From positions 1,782,001-1,846,000 of the forward strand of contig JBBDHG010000037.1 of assembly GCA_037951165.1 (NCBI GenBank): 64,000 nt of DNA. Reading direction: 5' to 3'. Every line of letters starts with the position of its first letter. Within the stretch, counting starts at the first letter, position 1. The DNA comes from Lophius americanus (lineage: Eukaryota > Chordata > Actinopteri > Lophiiformes > Lophiidae). This document shows positions 32,098-44,371 of this stretch, in pieces. A program made the translations under genes and the position numbers. The notes below the pieces were generated by a model. That model ran no database searches. It worked only from the letters and a program-made list of their open reading frames with translations, and had not been told where the DNA came from.

Positions 32098-35000
32098 TCA
32101 CATTCGCTTGTATATGTAAATGAGTTGTTGGCAGTTTGGACAGTGATGCTTTACATCTTGACAGGAGTCAACGACGAATGGGATCCAACAGCAAAGGCAA
32201 CACCTGTCAGAGGAAACCAGATTAAAAAAACAAAACAAACACAAAAACAAAAACATATTTGTCCTGTTAGTAATAGTCCGGCACCTGTAGCTTAATTTTT
32301 GCAGTTTATCATTTCTCTGTGTTGTGTGTTGTGTGTTGTATTGTGTTTACCCAAAGAAAGCGAGTCCGGCACAAATGGCCCAGGTCATCAGGCCAGCTTG
32401 GTGCACTGTGTTGGTGATCACTGACTGATGGCAGTGGGGACACAAAGCTTGTCCGGGGTTGTCATGCAGTGAAGTCGTCACTACAACGGTGGTCACTGAG
32501 GATGAGAAACACGACACAACGACAACATATAATGTTAGGATGTGTCTCAATGTTCACTTCACACTCCCAGTGTAATGCTCAATTCTGATTTTTTTCGGAG
32601 ATGGGATTTTTTACTCGGATTACTCTGAAAATCTGTCCTATATTGGACTTAAGTATGAACAGTTCACGGCCTCTAAACTGACCCGCACGCACAAAAAAAA
32701 ACAATAACAAAGAAGTGCCTATTGACGCAACACGCTGTCAATGCGGAAGCAAGATGGCGGCCACTACAGTAAGTTTTAACGCTTTTGTTTGTAGGTAAAG
32801 TGCTTACGGTGATGTTTATTGTGTTTATAGTGATGTTTTTGTGTGAAAAGCGACTCCCGCCAGAGTCAGACTTTGAAACACATATGGAAATGGCCCAAAT
32901 CGGAACTGGAATATTTCAGATTCCATTTGGTTGGTCCTGTTCACACTGCCATGAAAAAGTTGCATATGAGCAAAACAATGTGATATACAAGGAAAAACAT
33001 GATTGACAAACAGAGATTTTAATGTTTTGCAAACACAAAAACGTGTTACAGAAAAACTGCAGCATGTCTTACCAGTACAAGAAAATCTATCCAACAACTG
33101 CACAGAACAAAATACCACACGTGATTTTTGGTACAAACATCGCATGAGAGGTGTTTTCCTGTTGGGCAGCTCCCATCGTTCTTTAACATTATTTTCATTG
33201 GTTTCCTGTTGGAGTGCCCGGTATATTTTTGACACATCCCTTTATTTGATTCTTCCTCTGTATAGGGCATCAACAGTTCCTCTATTATAGCTGGTTCTAA
33301 AGGTGTCTACTTCTAAACTAAATTACTTAAGTTAATAATTACTTATTAAAGTTGTTCAAATGACTTCATAGTTTGAGCTTTGAACATTTGTCATTTTTAA
33401 ATGAATCCTTTGCTTGTCCATTGATCTGTATACCCTAGTAGATGGTTAAAAGTCTGGATTTTTTTTATTGGATGGCTCATAGAAATATATGGTCCAACTC
33501 ATGGTGCCTCCAGTCGGCCAGTTGTCCACAATCAGGTCAAGTGTGGTAAACTTTTGAACTGAGTCACAGCTACACCTGCTGTTATAACGGGTCGACTACA
33601 AAGGAGATCTGTGTGCACAAAACTGAAAAACGCTCTTGTACAAGTAGGACGTTTCTCTTGCGGTAAATATGTGCCAGAAGTCACGTATGTTTTTTTGTTT
33701 TGTGCAGTTGTAGGATAGATTTTCTTGTACTTGTAAATGCATATTTGTACATGTAATTTGTAAGACATGCTGCAGTTGTCTGTAGCAGATTTTGTGTTTG
33801 CAAAACAGAAAATATTTTTTTGTCATTCATGCTTTTCCTTTGCAAATCACGCTGTCTTTGCTTGGGAATCGTGTTGCGTTTGTGTGCTGACTTTTGGCAG
33901 GGATTTAACTCCATTCTTCATTCCCTTCATTGGCTTCCCATCTCCACCAGGATTGATTATAAGATCTCCCTCCTCACTCACCAGTGCATCCATGGTAACG
34001 CACCCCCCTATACCTAAAAGAACTACTCACTCCACTGACCTCAACACGATCCCTCCGTTCTACCCACTCATACCGCCTCCTCCTTCCCCGGACTAAGCTC
34101 AGCACCATGGGTGATTGGGCCTTCTGTTCTGCTGCCCCTCGTCTGTGGAATGCCCTCCCTGGCCATCTGAGGTCTCCACAGACGACTGACACATTTAAAG
34201 AAGGACTTAAAACTTTCCTTTTTAGCAGAACCTATAACTTTAATTAACATTGCTGCTTTTTGGTCAGGCTTTTATATAGTTATTATTTTACTTTTTTATT
34301 GATGCTTCTATCTGCTTTTACTTTGTAGCACTTTGAGATTTGATCCAAATGTAAAGTGCATTATAAATTAAATGTATTATTATTATTATTATTGTTGTGG
34401 TCAGCCACACTTCTCTATTGTTATTGTAAACTTCCTACTTCAGACTGTCACTGTCAATGAGAGGATAGATCAAATATGCTGACTGCACTGACACAACAAC
34501 GCCAGCAGACGCTGCTGCGCCTGTGACTTGAAAAGGAGATTGTTCTTCTCTGGTGGAGGAGACACTGGACTCAACCAGACCATATCTGATGAGGACATCC
34601 GTCAGAGTGCAGGGGGCGCTCTATAGGGCCTGCTACAAATCAGAAGTGGCATCTGCCTTCATTTATGGAGTCGTCAGGATTACAGGACAACAGCAGACTG
34701 GATTCTTCAGATTAGGGGAAAATCTAATGAGCTACAGCTTCCCCTTAGTTAACAGTTTTGTCGTGAAGCGCCGATCTGATTGTGCTTATCAAGTAGAGTC
34801 AAACTGTCATTGACAAGAGCACCTTTTATCAAGGTAAATGTAAGAATCCATCCGTCATCTTGGAATTAAACAGCTCACACCAGTTGTGTTGGTGCAAAGA
34901 AGCCTCCCACTTGCGTTTGAATGTTGTGACACTTTTTAGACTGAACAGTAGTCTTTTGTTCTGCAAAGAGACGACAAACGGGCTATTCTTCAGTTGAATC

Positions 35001-35672
35001 TAGCAGGAGATCCAAGTTCTGCACCCCCTGACTTTGTGTCACAATGTATTTACTCCGCATACATGACATAGATCAACGTGTATGCAAATATATGTCAGAA
35101 ATATTACAATGATGTGTTTACAGTCCATAGGACAACAGGTGCGTCATCTCACCTGATCTGGGAGATGCGGCTGAGACCTGAGCAAATACAGGACCTGTCA
35201 GCACAGACAAAAACACAGTTTAATAAAGCAGAAAAGGGCAGTTAAGAAAAAATATTCCAGTAAATAACCCAATAAAAATATATTTATGTGGATATTATTC
35301 AGATATTTAATTTCAAAGTCATTAGCCACATGGGTAGCCATAAATACAAAGCATTATTAAGAACAAAGGTCAGACTCAGTAAAAAAAAAAAAAAAAAAAA
35401 GACAGTAATGAAAAAAATCAGAGACTCATCTTTGACAAAGCTGAACACAAACCTATTTGGTATGCAACAGGTGGAGGTGCAGGAGGGCCTGGTGGAGGAT
35501 ACATCCCTGGCTGACCTGGTGGAGGATACATCCCTGGCTGACCTGGTGGAGGATACATCCCTGGCTGACCTGGTGGAGGATACATCCCTGGCGGAACTGC
35601 ACCCCCGTAGGCCATCGGTGGCCCAGGGTATGGAGGAGCTTGATCCTCTGGTAGATATCCCTTTTCCATCAT
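32098..35672 (-). CDS. LITAF-domain protein (LITAF/CDIP1-like), 3 coding exons, 156 aa
   Basis: Coding exons on the minus strand: 35453-35672, 32351-32495 and 32098-32203, with GT-AG junctions and consistent phase. Residues 1-73 are proline/glycine/tyrosine-rich (PPYPGPP start, GMYPPPGQP repeats). The LITAF domain follows: CPHC at 92-95, a hydrophobic stretch with further cysteines (ICAGLAFFGCCLCCWIPFVV, about 113-133), and HHCPNC at 141-146, ending YIYKRM. Known: the two cysteine knuckles coordinate zinc and the hydrophobic stretch inserts in the cytosolic leaflet of endosomes/lysosomes. LITAF binds ESCRT and NEDD4-type ligases through PPxY/PSAP motifs. Here I see PPPG and PPYP but no canonical PPxY, so that function is uncertain. 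Two ATGs are adjacent (35672, 35669). A CAG acceptor near 35684 suggests a 5'UTR exon upstream that I could not locate. Fish carry many such paralogues, so no symbol is given. Confidence 0.92.
32972..33860. mobile_element. Large imperfect inverted repeat (foldback element) in LITAF-gene intron
   Basis: The left arm, about 32972-33170, reads GTTTTGCAAACACAAAA, ACTGCAGCATGTCTTAC, ACAAGAAAATCTATCC, CAACTGCACA, ACGTGA. The right arm, about 33640-33860, carries the same blocks in the same order on the opposite strand. The two arms are separated by about 450 bp. No transposase frame is seen, so it looks like a non-autonomous DNA transposon or foldback element. Terminal sequence and target-site duplication could not be fixed by eye. 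Confidence 0.65.
33890..34396 (+). mobile_element. L2-type LINE 3' end: reverse transcriptase C-terminus and ATT tail
   Basis: The plus-strand text encodes the hallmark L2/Rex-like end with one or two frameshifts: LHWLPISTRIDYKISLLTHQ, NAPPYT, SYRLLLPRTKLSTMGDW, FCSAAPRLWNALPGHL and RSPQTTDTFKEGLKTFLF. It then carries the 3' tail GCACTTTGAGATTTGATCC and ends in (ATT)n. It is 5'-truncated. The tail is shared with four shorter copies in the window. Confidence 0.88.
34397..35452. other. Remainder of LITAF-gene intron 1, no further exon
   Basis: A 25-nt segment at 35156-35180 has good splice signals on both sides, but including it would break the reading frame. It was not adopted. Nothing else was recognised. 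Confidence 0.5.
35494..35592 (-). repeat. 27-bp coding tandem repeat in the LITAF-domain gene
   Basis: Three identical 27-bp copies (35494-35520, 35521-35547, 35548-35574) and a partial fourth encode the nonapeptide GMYPPPGQP in tandem. No substitutions separate the three full copies, so the array is recent or homogenised. Confidence 0.95.
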
Positions 35673-35689
35673 CAACACTTTTACCTGGA

Positions 35690-38600
35690 TATGAGAAACA
35701 TTTATCATTCAACTTGAAGTTCATAAGTTGTATATACACATTACCATAGTAACTGTTTAATGTCCCGTTCAACAGTTTTAGTCTCTATTTCTGTCTGAAA
35801 AATGTGTGACACTTGACTGGACCTGTTTATATTATTAAGCAGTGGCAGCATCTATGTAGTTAAGGATAAGGAGCCAAGCATGGAGCCCTGAGGGACACCA
35901 CATGTCAAAGGGGCCCCTGAGGACGAGATATTAACCTTTGCCAGAGAAAAAAATCCCATTCAAAAAGTAGCCAAAAGGTTAAGCTAATCTACTTAAAATG
36001 TATTATTTGTCAAGAAATACAAAATGTTATCATGGAATAACTTAACAAAAATGTCTTTATTTTTATTGTTAAAAAAAACGTTCTTGACCACACAATATGT
36101 CATTATATGGCCAATTTAGTTTGGATTGCTTAAGATATTAAATGTCATTACAACATTGTTTATTAGCCATATGCAGCAATGTTCTTGATTTATGACACAA
36201 TCTTGTTTTAGCGTAAAATGTCCAAGAGCATCCCCCTTAGAAGTCATAAAGACCACTTCCTCCATGATGCGTTGTGAAAACTAATAGTAATAATAAAAGT
36301 GTTTTTTGTTATACAGGAATCAATTCACTTTCTCTGAAATCTTTAACTTCCACAATAGTATAAACAGTAGGTGAACACATATGTTGTTTTATCACACAGT
36401 GAAAGCTGTGAAGAAAAGCAGTGAATGAGGATGCTCAATGAAATACAAACTGAATTTCCAATCATGTTGATGGCGGTTTTGTAACCTAAGAAGTGCAATC
36501 AGCCAAAGTAACAGTAACTTATGAACTGTATTTATAGACCAAACAACAAATTTTTCAACAATATGATCAAACCAGAGTTTTTCACTGGGCTCAGACTTGC
36601 TTATGATTGAGCTCAGAGGCAGCAGAGGGTGAAGAGAAGTTTCACATCCTGTTTCCAACTCACACTTGTGTTAGCAGGGGGTTTCAGCTATTGCCCAATG
36701 ATTGACACACAGATACGTTGTTGCCCTGAAAGACTGTGACTCGGTTTTCAACATAAAATATTTTATCATGAACCTGAAAATTTGTGGCTTGCGTTACATG
36801 AAATAAAAAGGAATTTAGAAGAACAGTCCAACATAATGGCTAATAATTACCCAGATCCTTTGTTTAAAGCTGCAAAGTGCCTTATTTTAGTCACATGAGG
36901 TAACTATGACCTTTTGATTATGCTACCGAGAAATACCTTTGTCACACATGCAACAATTATGAATTAATATTAACATTAATTTGGTGTTTAATTTCTTTAA
37001 AACTGGCAAATTTCAAACATTCAACACATTCAACACACAAACATTCAATAATGTTCTACGTGTACCAGCTAACGGTTGTCACTGTTTGACATTTGGTGCT
37101 GAGCAGGAAGTGCACCATAGGGATGTAACTAATTTCAGAGTTACTTAAGAATTAACGAAAAAGAGTCGTGTTTTGGAGCAGATGTAATCAATGAGCTGGA
37201 ACTCTGTGAAGCTCCATACGGCTGAGGTGGGCTGCAGATCCAGAGCCTTTTCACGCCTGAAAGTCAGAACCAACGTCTGAACCCGGTATAAGAGTACATT
37301 TAATTATCTCTGTTCCTTTAAGCTTTGGTTTCACTACAACATTTTGCACACAAACAAAAGAACTTTAAACGACATAAACATGCATCCTGTCGCCATCATC
37401 AACATGAATGTATCTCCCTGTGTTTGATTGGTGGCCGGCTTGTTGACCAGCATTCATCTGATGTCAGGGAAATTGTCAATTTGCCGTTAGTCGTTTCCTC
37501 TTTCTTATCTTCACGCAATAAAAGATTCAGCGATTTAATATTTGTATTTCCATCAGGTCTTATCTCTGTTTTCATTCCTTTTTTTTTTTTTTGCATTGGC
37601 ATGTGATGCCTGCAGAGACAGATGTAGAAGTCCCCCGTAGCTGATCATTATGGGAGAAGCTGAGAACGGCCATGGTGGCAATTGTTTATACATTTTATCT
37701 ATTTCATTTTTTAATTCATTAATGAGGAAACAACAGGTCGTTTACTGTTGTGAATGTTATTTTCTGAATCAGAGAACAGGGGTCTTATAGGTGATTGAGG
37801 AGGAAATTGATTTAAGATGAAAATCATCTGCTGTTTGTAATATTTTTGTTGCTTAACTTAACGTCTGGGTTGAGCGGCCATCGTTCCACATCCCGAGTGT
37901 AACAAATAATACTTAATATTGACCAAGGAGTTTCCATTATTGACCAATGCTTCAAATTCTACTTCTTTTTAAGGTTTAGGCCATTACACGGTTCATTTCA
38001 TGTTTTCGCCCTTTCTCTCATATTTTTGATGCCTTGCTTAACTTCCCATCCTGCTTTCGATGTCACCATGGCAACAGCAATATAGATGTTTGTTTAGGTG
38101 GTAACGAGTTCATTATCCCATTATTTAAAAAAAAAAACTGCATCTCGTTATGTTGTGATAATGAGATATATTCATCCCTTCATCTCAAGAAGACTGTTGT
38201 TGTTATATCCTGATCATGCAGGATATGTTAGATGGGTTAGCAGGATGCACAGAAACCACTGGACGGGTTTTCATCAAACTAAGGTAGGATGGTTGGGGCT
38301 GTGACTGAGAGTAAAACATGTGGATAAAGCTGTGGAGTCGGGGAATTTCACCTGGTCTCACCTTCATCAACATCAAGAGGATGTTTGGTCTTTTTTAAGT
38401 TTCTCTGAAAATTACACACAAACTGCATGAAGAATTTTTGATCTAATTTCGTAGAAGGGTTGGTCACACTGAAAGAATTAACCCTATACATTTCAGAGTG
38501 GATTACTAATAACCAATGAACTTTGTGGCGGAGCGCGTACCTTTATTTTCTTCTCATTGTTCATTATTAGTTTAAAAGTGACGTCAATGTGCTTCCATAT

Positions 38601-39600
38601 CAGGGAAAGTACTTGTTAGCCCATTTGTAACGCTCAGATCACATCACCCTGACCCACCGCCTAAATACCGAACAACAATATTTATTTGAACCGCTGCAGG
38701 TAAATCTATCTATACCGTACTGTTAAATCTATACACAGAAAATAAATCATGTCAACTTTTTAAAAAAAGGCCCTAAAGTTAAGATACATCCTCGGGAGGA
38801 AACGTAAAAATAATGCCATCAACAGTTTAATTTTACACGTGTTTAAAATAAGATGTACCTACTTTTGGCTTTCCGTCAAGATTTTAAAAAAAAAAGAAAA
38901 AGAAAAGAGTATGGGTATGTTTCGCGGTGCTACCGGATCCTGAGCAGGGTTGAAAGAAACGCAGTAATACCCAGAATGTAGGCTACAAACGCTGGAAAGA
39001 TGTACTTCCTCCTTTCATGAATGCAGAGGAGCGAGTGTAGTTACTCAACTTTCGCATTCCCCTCCCCCTGTCTCCTCCCGGTTTGTGTGACTGGATATAA
39101 ATAAACACAGAACTTTTATAATGTTTGCTCAGTTATCGCACTAATAAAAGCGAAGGAGAGTGACTTATGTCTGCCAGGAAGAGTTTCTCAGTAAGAACTT
39201 AGATATTTGCTGCTTAAATTAGATTTGATTCGGACAAACAGAACATTAACCAGGATGTTTGTGCAAAATGTTGCCTCCTGTAAACCTGCCCAACTGGTTT
39301 TTGTTTTTTTTGTTGTCTGGCATTTTCTCACAATGAATCACACAAGGAGAAGTATGCGTGGAAGGAGAAGCAGGTGTGGTGGTAACAGAAAGTTTGGCGA
39401 ACAAAAGTGAAATTTGTGACATTCATATTCACTTTATGCAACCTTCTTATCCTGTTTGACTGGTTAAAGGCGTCGGTAAACAATCTGACGCACGTGTTTT
39501 TTTAATTATATGATATTGGAGGAGATTGGTTTGCCCTAAGTCTTAAGAAACCATCAGGTAAGCATAAAATCCAAAGCGGATATTAAAAACAAAAAAGCAT
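35690..39600. other. Intergenic / possible 5' region of the LITAF-domain gene, no coding exon seen
   Basis: AT-rich sequence with poly(A) and poly(T) runs and one X-box motif at 38062-38075. A first non-coding exon of the LITAF-domain gene is expected somewhere upstream of 35684, but cannot be placed. Confidence 0.45.
38062..38075 (+). promoter_or_regulatory. RFX-type X-box motif, site 2
   Basis: GTCACCATGGCAAC has both RFX half-sites with a 2-nt spacer. Its flanks do not match those of the other two sites. Confidence 0.4.
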
Positions 39601-39609
39601 TTGACGTAC

Positions 39610-40240
39610 TTAATTATATCCCCGAACGGTCTGGGATATAATGGCTTCGTCAGCGCCGCCGCCGATACCACTACCACCAGAGTGGATCCTTCGTGTTAAT
39701 GCGATAACTCGGAAACTGTTTCATGGATCATTTTTTTTCAAGCTTCATACCCACAGAGACCTTTGTGCGAGGAAGAACTGGATGGGTTTTTAATAAGACA
39801 GGACGGTTGTATGTTTCCAACACTAGGATCAGCTTTATCTCCAAAGTTTTCGGGCCACAATTTTCTCATTATTTAGACCAAATTGAGGGATATGAATTGC
39901 TTCTCAGAGATCTATCTTGTAGATATATCATATTTATATCTAGTAGTGAGTAATTTCACTACTATGGGGGATTTTTTTGTAATGGAAAACATTGTTTTCT
40001 GGACATAACTTAAGAACAATATCATGAATCATTTCCAAATTTTGTACGGACACAGACCTTAGTGCAAGGAAGAACAGAAGTGATTTTTGGCGGGATCGTT
40101 TGCATATTTCTGACACTCGGGGGACCTTTATCACCAAGAGTTTTTGGGCCATAGTTCCTCGATCATTGGTCCGATTTAGTCCGTATTCGGGGAATATGAA
40201 TTGACTCGAGGAGATGTTTTTTTATTAATATCACAGCATA
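39610..40240 (+). repeat. CTAGGGGGAGCT-family repeat, copy 2 (best preserved 5' end)
   Basis: It begins with TATCCCCGAACGGTCTGGGA and GTCAGCGCCGCCGCCGATAC. Next come TTCGTGTTAATGCGATAAC, GAGACCTTTGTGCGAGGAAG and AACTGGATGGGTTTTTAATA, then CACTAGGATCAGCTTTATC. The second half repeats the same order of modules (GTGCAAGGAAGAACAG, CACTCGGGGGACCTTTATC, TTTTTGGGCCATAGTTCC). Confidence 0.75.
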
Positions 40241-40287
40241 GACCTAGTTGAACACGTGACAGACCGTCAATTACATGCTGTTAAAAA

Positions 40288-40552
40288 AATCAATCAATCA
40301 ATCTTTATTTATATAGCGCCAATTCACGACAACAGTTGTCTCACGGTGCTTTCCAGAAAGAGCAGGTCTAGACCAAACTCTTTATATAATTATCTACAGA
40401 GACCCAACTGATTCCTCCTTGAGCAAACTCTCGGCGACAATGGCGAGAAAAAACTGCCTTTTTAACGGGCAGAAATCTCGAGCAATCTCGAGCTGATCCA
40501 AGACTGCACCTTCTACCAACAGCCTACTGCCATGACCGGTCGGGTTTGAAAA
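40288..40552 (-). mobile_element. Common teleost retroelement 3' end (TTTATTTATATAGCGCC family)
   Basis: It starts AATCAATCAATCTTTATTTA and TATAGCGCCAATTCACGAC. It continues with AGAGCAGGTCTAGACCAAAC, AGACCCAACTGATTCC, GAGCAAACTCTCGGCGACAA and TGGCGAGAAAAAACTGCC, then ACCGGTCGGGTTTGA. Blocks in this order recur very widely in fish genomes, usually as the end of a non-LTR element. The orientation is inferred from the AATC/TTTATT end. Confidence 0.7.
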
Positions 40553-40559
40553 AAAAAAG

Positions 40560-40615
40560 GACATAGAGAAAGACAGAGAAAGAGAGAGAGAGAGAGAAAG
40601 AGAGAGAGACAGGTA
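40560..40615 (+). repeat. (AG)n-rich tract
   Basis: Imperfect AGAGAGAA repeats directly after the preceding retroelement. Confidence 0.85.
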
Positions 40616-40944
40616 AGGAGAGATACAGACGGGGGAAAAGCAGCAAAGATATCAGCTATAATCCACTTTCTCCAACCGCTCCATGGTCGGGCCGCGGCAG
40701 CAGCAGGGATCCCAGGTTGATAATAACATTAATATTAATGTAACATGTAGTGATAGTTTATGGGGGAATACTATACCATAATAATAATAATAATAACAAC
40801 AATAATCATCATCATGAGCGTCTTGTGATCATTGGACATCCAGCAGGTCCACAGCAGCAGATGCAATCACCAACCATGTGACCTTACAGGGCGAGAAAAA
40901 ATAAAGGCTCCAGGGATGAAGTTAGTAAAATGCATAATCATTAA

Positions 40945-41560
40945 ATGCATTAATCCAGTAACATGCATTAATCCAGTAACATGCATTAATCCGGTAACAT
41001 GCATTAATCCATTAAACATGTATTAATCCAGTAACATGCATTAATCCATTTAACATGCATTAATCCATTTAACATGTATTAATCCAGTAACATGCATTAA
41101 TCCAGTAACATGCATTAATCCATTTAACATGTATTAATCCAGTAACATGCATTAATCCAGTAACATGCATTAATCCATTTAACATGCATTAATCCAGTAA
41201 CATGCATTAATCCGGTAACATGCATTAATCCATTAAACATGTATTAATCCAGTAACATGCATTAATCCATTTAACATGCATTAATCCATTTAACATGTAT
41301 TAATCCAGTAACATGTATTAATCCAGTAACATGCATTAATCCATTTAACATGCATTAATCCATTTAACATGTATTAATCCAGTAACATGCATTAATCCAG
41401 TAACATGCATTAATCCATTTAACATGTATTAATCCAGTAACATGCATTAATCCAGTAACATGCATTAATCCATTTAACATGTATTAATCCAGTAACATGC
41501 ATTAATCCAGTAACATGCATTAATCCATTTAACATGCATTAATCCAGTAACATGCATTAA
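40945..41560 (+). repeat. 18/19-bp minisatellite with higher-order structure
   Basis: About 33 tandem units alternate between an 18-bp form (CATGCATTAATCCAGTAA, or CATGT...) and a 19-bp form (CATGCATTAATCCATTTAA). Rare variants (CCGGTAA at 40991 and 41212; CCATTAAA after each) recur exactly 221 bp apart. The order of unit types after each CCGGTAA is the same for five further units, so a block of about 12 units has been duplicated as a whole. A 55-bp triplet (19+18+18) also repeats several times. Confidence 0.95.
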
Positions 41561-42215
41561 CGTGAGAGGGATGTATAGTTCTTCCTTTCCTAAGAAGAAC
41601 TGTTGTTTTTTCTGTTCCACAGCTTAATACCCCACCATGTGAAGTACTTATTTCCTTTTTTGTCTGGTTTTGAGATATAAGACCAAAAATGCAAGGGTTT
41701 TCGTGTTTTTCAGAAAATTTCCAGCTTATATGTATGTAGGTGGTCACCTGGAGTTTTGCTTCTTTAACCTTTCTGATATGATGATGTGTTTACAGTACAT
41801 CAAGCTCAAAACAGTCCAAAAGTAAGGTGTTATAGTAATAAACACTTTCAGCCAGATTGAAGAAAGGAAGTAGGATGTGATGACCTAATCACCATCTTAG
41901 TAACAGAGTGAGTGGGCCTACTTTTTGGACAAACTGGATACAGCTGTTTCAATCATAGCATATCCCATATACCAGGATGATTACCCCTTTCTCTTTGGTC
42001 CAAAAGCCATTGTTACCATGTTTGTTATTCATCCACTTTCATTCCCATCATGCCTTGAGTTGAGTCTGTTAATCATGACTGCGAGCCTGATGGACTGAAC
42101 TGCAATCATCTTTTTGCTTCTATGCTTCGATAATGGCCAACGAAAACCCAACCTCTACCATTTTAATCTTATGATCTCACTGTATTTGTTTTCCAATAAA
42201 AGTTTATAGAAAATG

Positions 42216-42353
<138 letters not shown>

Positions 42354-42964
42354 GCCGATTGTTTATGACACAAACTTCGAAAAAACAAACGCTTTGATAC
42401 TACAAAATAATAAAACACTCAGTTGTGTCACATGAGGAGGACTGCTCGTACTTACCAAATTAAAAGATTCACACTGACCTACAGAGCTTTACTCCTTCAA
42501 AATAAGAGCACTTGACAAGAAGTGCATAACTGCTTGGTAAAAGGAAAGATAAATTCACTTTTCGCTTCAATTGCTTTCATGTGTTTGTCCGGTTACTGGT
42601 GAGAAGGATTTGTAACATTTGTTGTATGAACATTTATTTGATCATGAGTTAATGCCATGTGTTGATAAAGAGAGCTTTAACTCCTGCCTCATTAAAGAAT
42701 AAGTCTATATGCGGCTACAGGGAAAAGTGAAGGCATTTCCTTCTCTTGATAGAAGTTATCAGATAGGAGCACGGCTGGAGGGGGTGAGTTCAAAACATTA
42801 ATCGATGCTTATTACTTAAAGTAATCTTAAAGCTAAGCTGACCTCAACAGTCTGCATATCTGAGACGTCAAAGAAAAAGGGCTTAAAAAAATGGATATAA
42901 AAAGGGTTATATATTTGAAATACGTTTTAAAATAGAAATAAAGAGAACATTTTCCATCACATTT

Positions 42965-43190
42965 CACAGGCTCTGGGTTCAAGTCCAATTGGGGACCTTA
43001 GGTCTGTATGAGTTTTGTGTGCATTGGTTCCTTCCCACTCCCCGTCTCCCACCCTCAGTCCGAAAACATACAAAATAGATGAACTGGTGACTTTAAAATG
43101 CCAGCGGGTCTGAATGTGAGCCGGAATGGATGTCTAACTTTATGTGTTGATGGATGGATGGATGGATGGATGGATGGATGGATGGATAGA
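42965..43190 (+). mobile_element. tRNA-like SINE/MITE copy ending in (GATG)n
   Basis: It contains a Pol III B-box-like GGTTCAAGTCC near its start. It continues TTTTGTGTGCATTGGTTCC, CAGTCCGAAAACATACAAA, GAACTGGTGACTTTAAAATG and GAATGTGAGCCGGAATGG, and ends in about ten GATG units. It is the same family as 31230-31365 and 57365-57490; 55030-55300 is the opposite orientation. Confidence 0.75.
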
Positions 43191-44248
43191 ACATATACAG
43201 TATGTTTACTCAGAAATAGAATCAACACACTCAAAACACTTTTTTTGCCACAATTTGCAATCTGTTATAGAATAATTCTCATTCAACCATTATGTGTTAA
43301 ATATTGCCAGATATATTATGTCATGATATTTTTACACCTGCAATACTACAAATAACCGTCTATTTAGTATATAGAATAATCTACTTGTTGTCCCCTGTCA
43401 AATGTTACCACAAATTTATCTGATTTTCCAGATGTCACTTGTTTTTGAAAGCTGTGGAATTAAAATGCTGCTAAATAAAGTTAATATGCCCTCTTGAAAT
43501 TGAAAAAACTGGTTTCATTTTTCATGTGGAGTTTTTTTTCAAGAGCTTCAATCAGTTTCCCACTTTGACATTATGCAAAGACAAACAAGACCATTATTAC
43601 TCTGTAAAATAAAGGGAGGTGCAGGAAAGGTGGAGACATAAATGTGTGCTTATCGGTCCCTTTCCCAACACAGACATCCTCTGAGTCATACAGGTCCAGT
43701 CTGTGCCCTGCACTCTCATCTGTGAGAGGCTTGAACAAAATGAAGAGAATATTAACCAGTACATTCATACAGAGAAATGAGTGACACATTGAAATGATGT
43801 ATTGAGATGGAATTTCCCATCACAGCGCGCAATGCAGGGCTTTAAATCTGTCATTTTAAGGAGGTTGGGATCCTTTTTCTGCTGCACATTACACAGTTGT
43901 GTAAGAGTTAACGACCTCCCCTAAAAATCTTAAATAAAGAAAAAACCAAAGTGCAAAATGAAAGACGATGAGCTTGTTGAAATCGGTGAAGTTGACCTTA
44001 AATTCCGTGGATGTCTTAAATTCAAAATGCTAATACTTGGATACTACATCTCATTGGTGACAAGTTCCCGGGGATTCCATCTCAGCTTTCTGGCTTTGTG
44101 TGTGTGTTTTTTCTAAACATTCTGCACTGCTTTATAATAATAAATATTTGTCAAAGGCTTCAGTTTACAACCACTCTCATCCAGACATTCCCACCCGTGT
44201 ACAAAGTAAGTGTGAATGATCCACTTCTAAACACGTGATTTTTTCAGG

Positions 44249-44371
44249 ATGGCTCTGAGGATACTGAGAGGTCACAAGACCGTCGCCGGAGCATTCCGCA
44301 GCACATCAGGAATGCAGAGCGCTTCAGCCACGCTGATAAATCCAGGCGGACATGAGATGCTGCAGATCTGA
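44249..44371 (+). other. Small ORF of 40 codons, unassigned
   Basis: The ORF begins MALRILRGHKTVAGAFR and ends GGHEMLQI, just after an acceptor-like TTTTTTCAG. The N-terminus is basic and amphipathic in appearance, like a mitochondrial presequence, but it stops after 40 residues. A second frame over the same bases (GSEDTERSQDRRRSIPQ...) is also open, so a coding call is not safe. I do not recognise either. Confidence 0.2.

Noticed and set aside
35156..35180. 25-nt candidate exon between the first two coding exons of the LITAF-domain gene
   Set aside because: It has good splice signals, but including it shifts the frame of the LITAF domain. Direct joining of 35453 to 32495 keeps it.
40945..41560. 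Regular short repeats that might suggest a CRISPR array
   Set aside because: Units are contiguous with no unique spacers, and the context is a vertebrate genome. It is a minisatellite.
42965..43020. Possible tRNA gene because of a B-box-like GGTTCAAGTCC
   Set aside because: No cloverleaf or A-box can be drawn. The sequence continues into a known type of fish SINE-like repeat.
43571..43789. Minus-strand frame ESAGHRLDLYDSEDVCVGKG with an acceptor-like CTCACAG
   Set aside because: It is short, has no clear donor, no partner exon and no recognised family.
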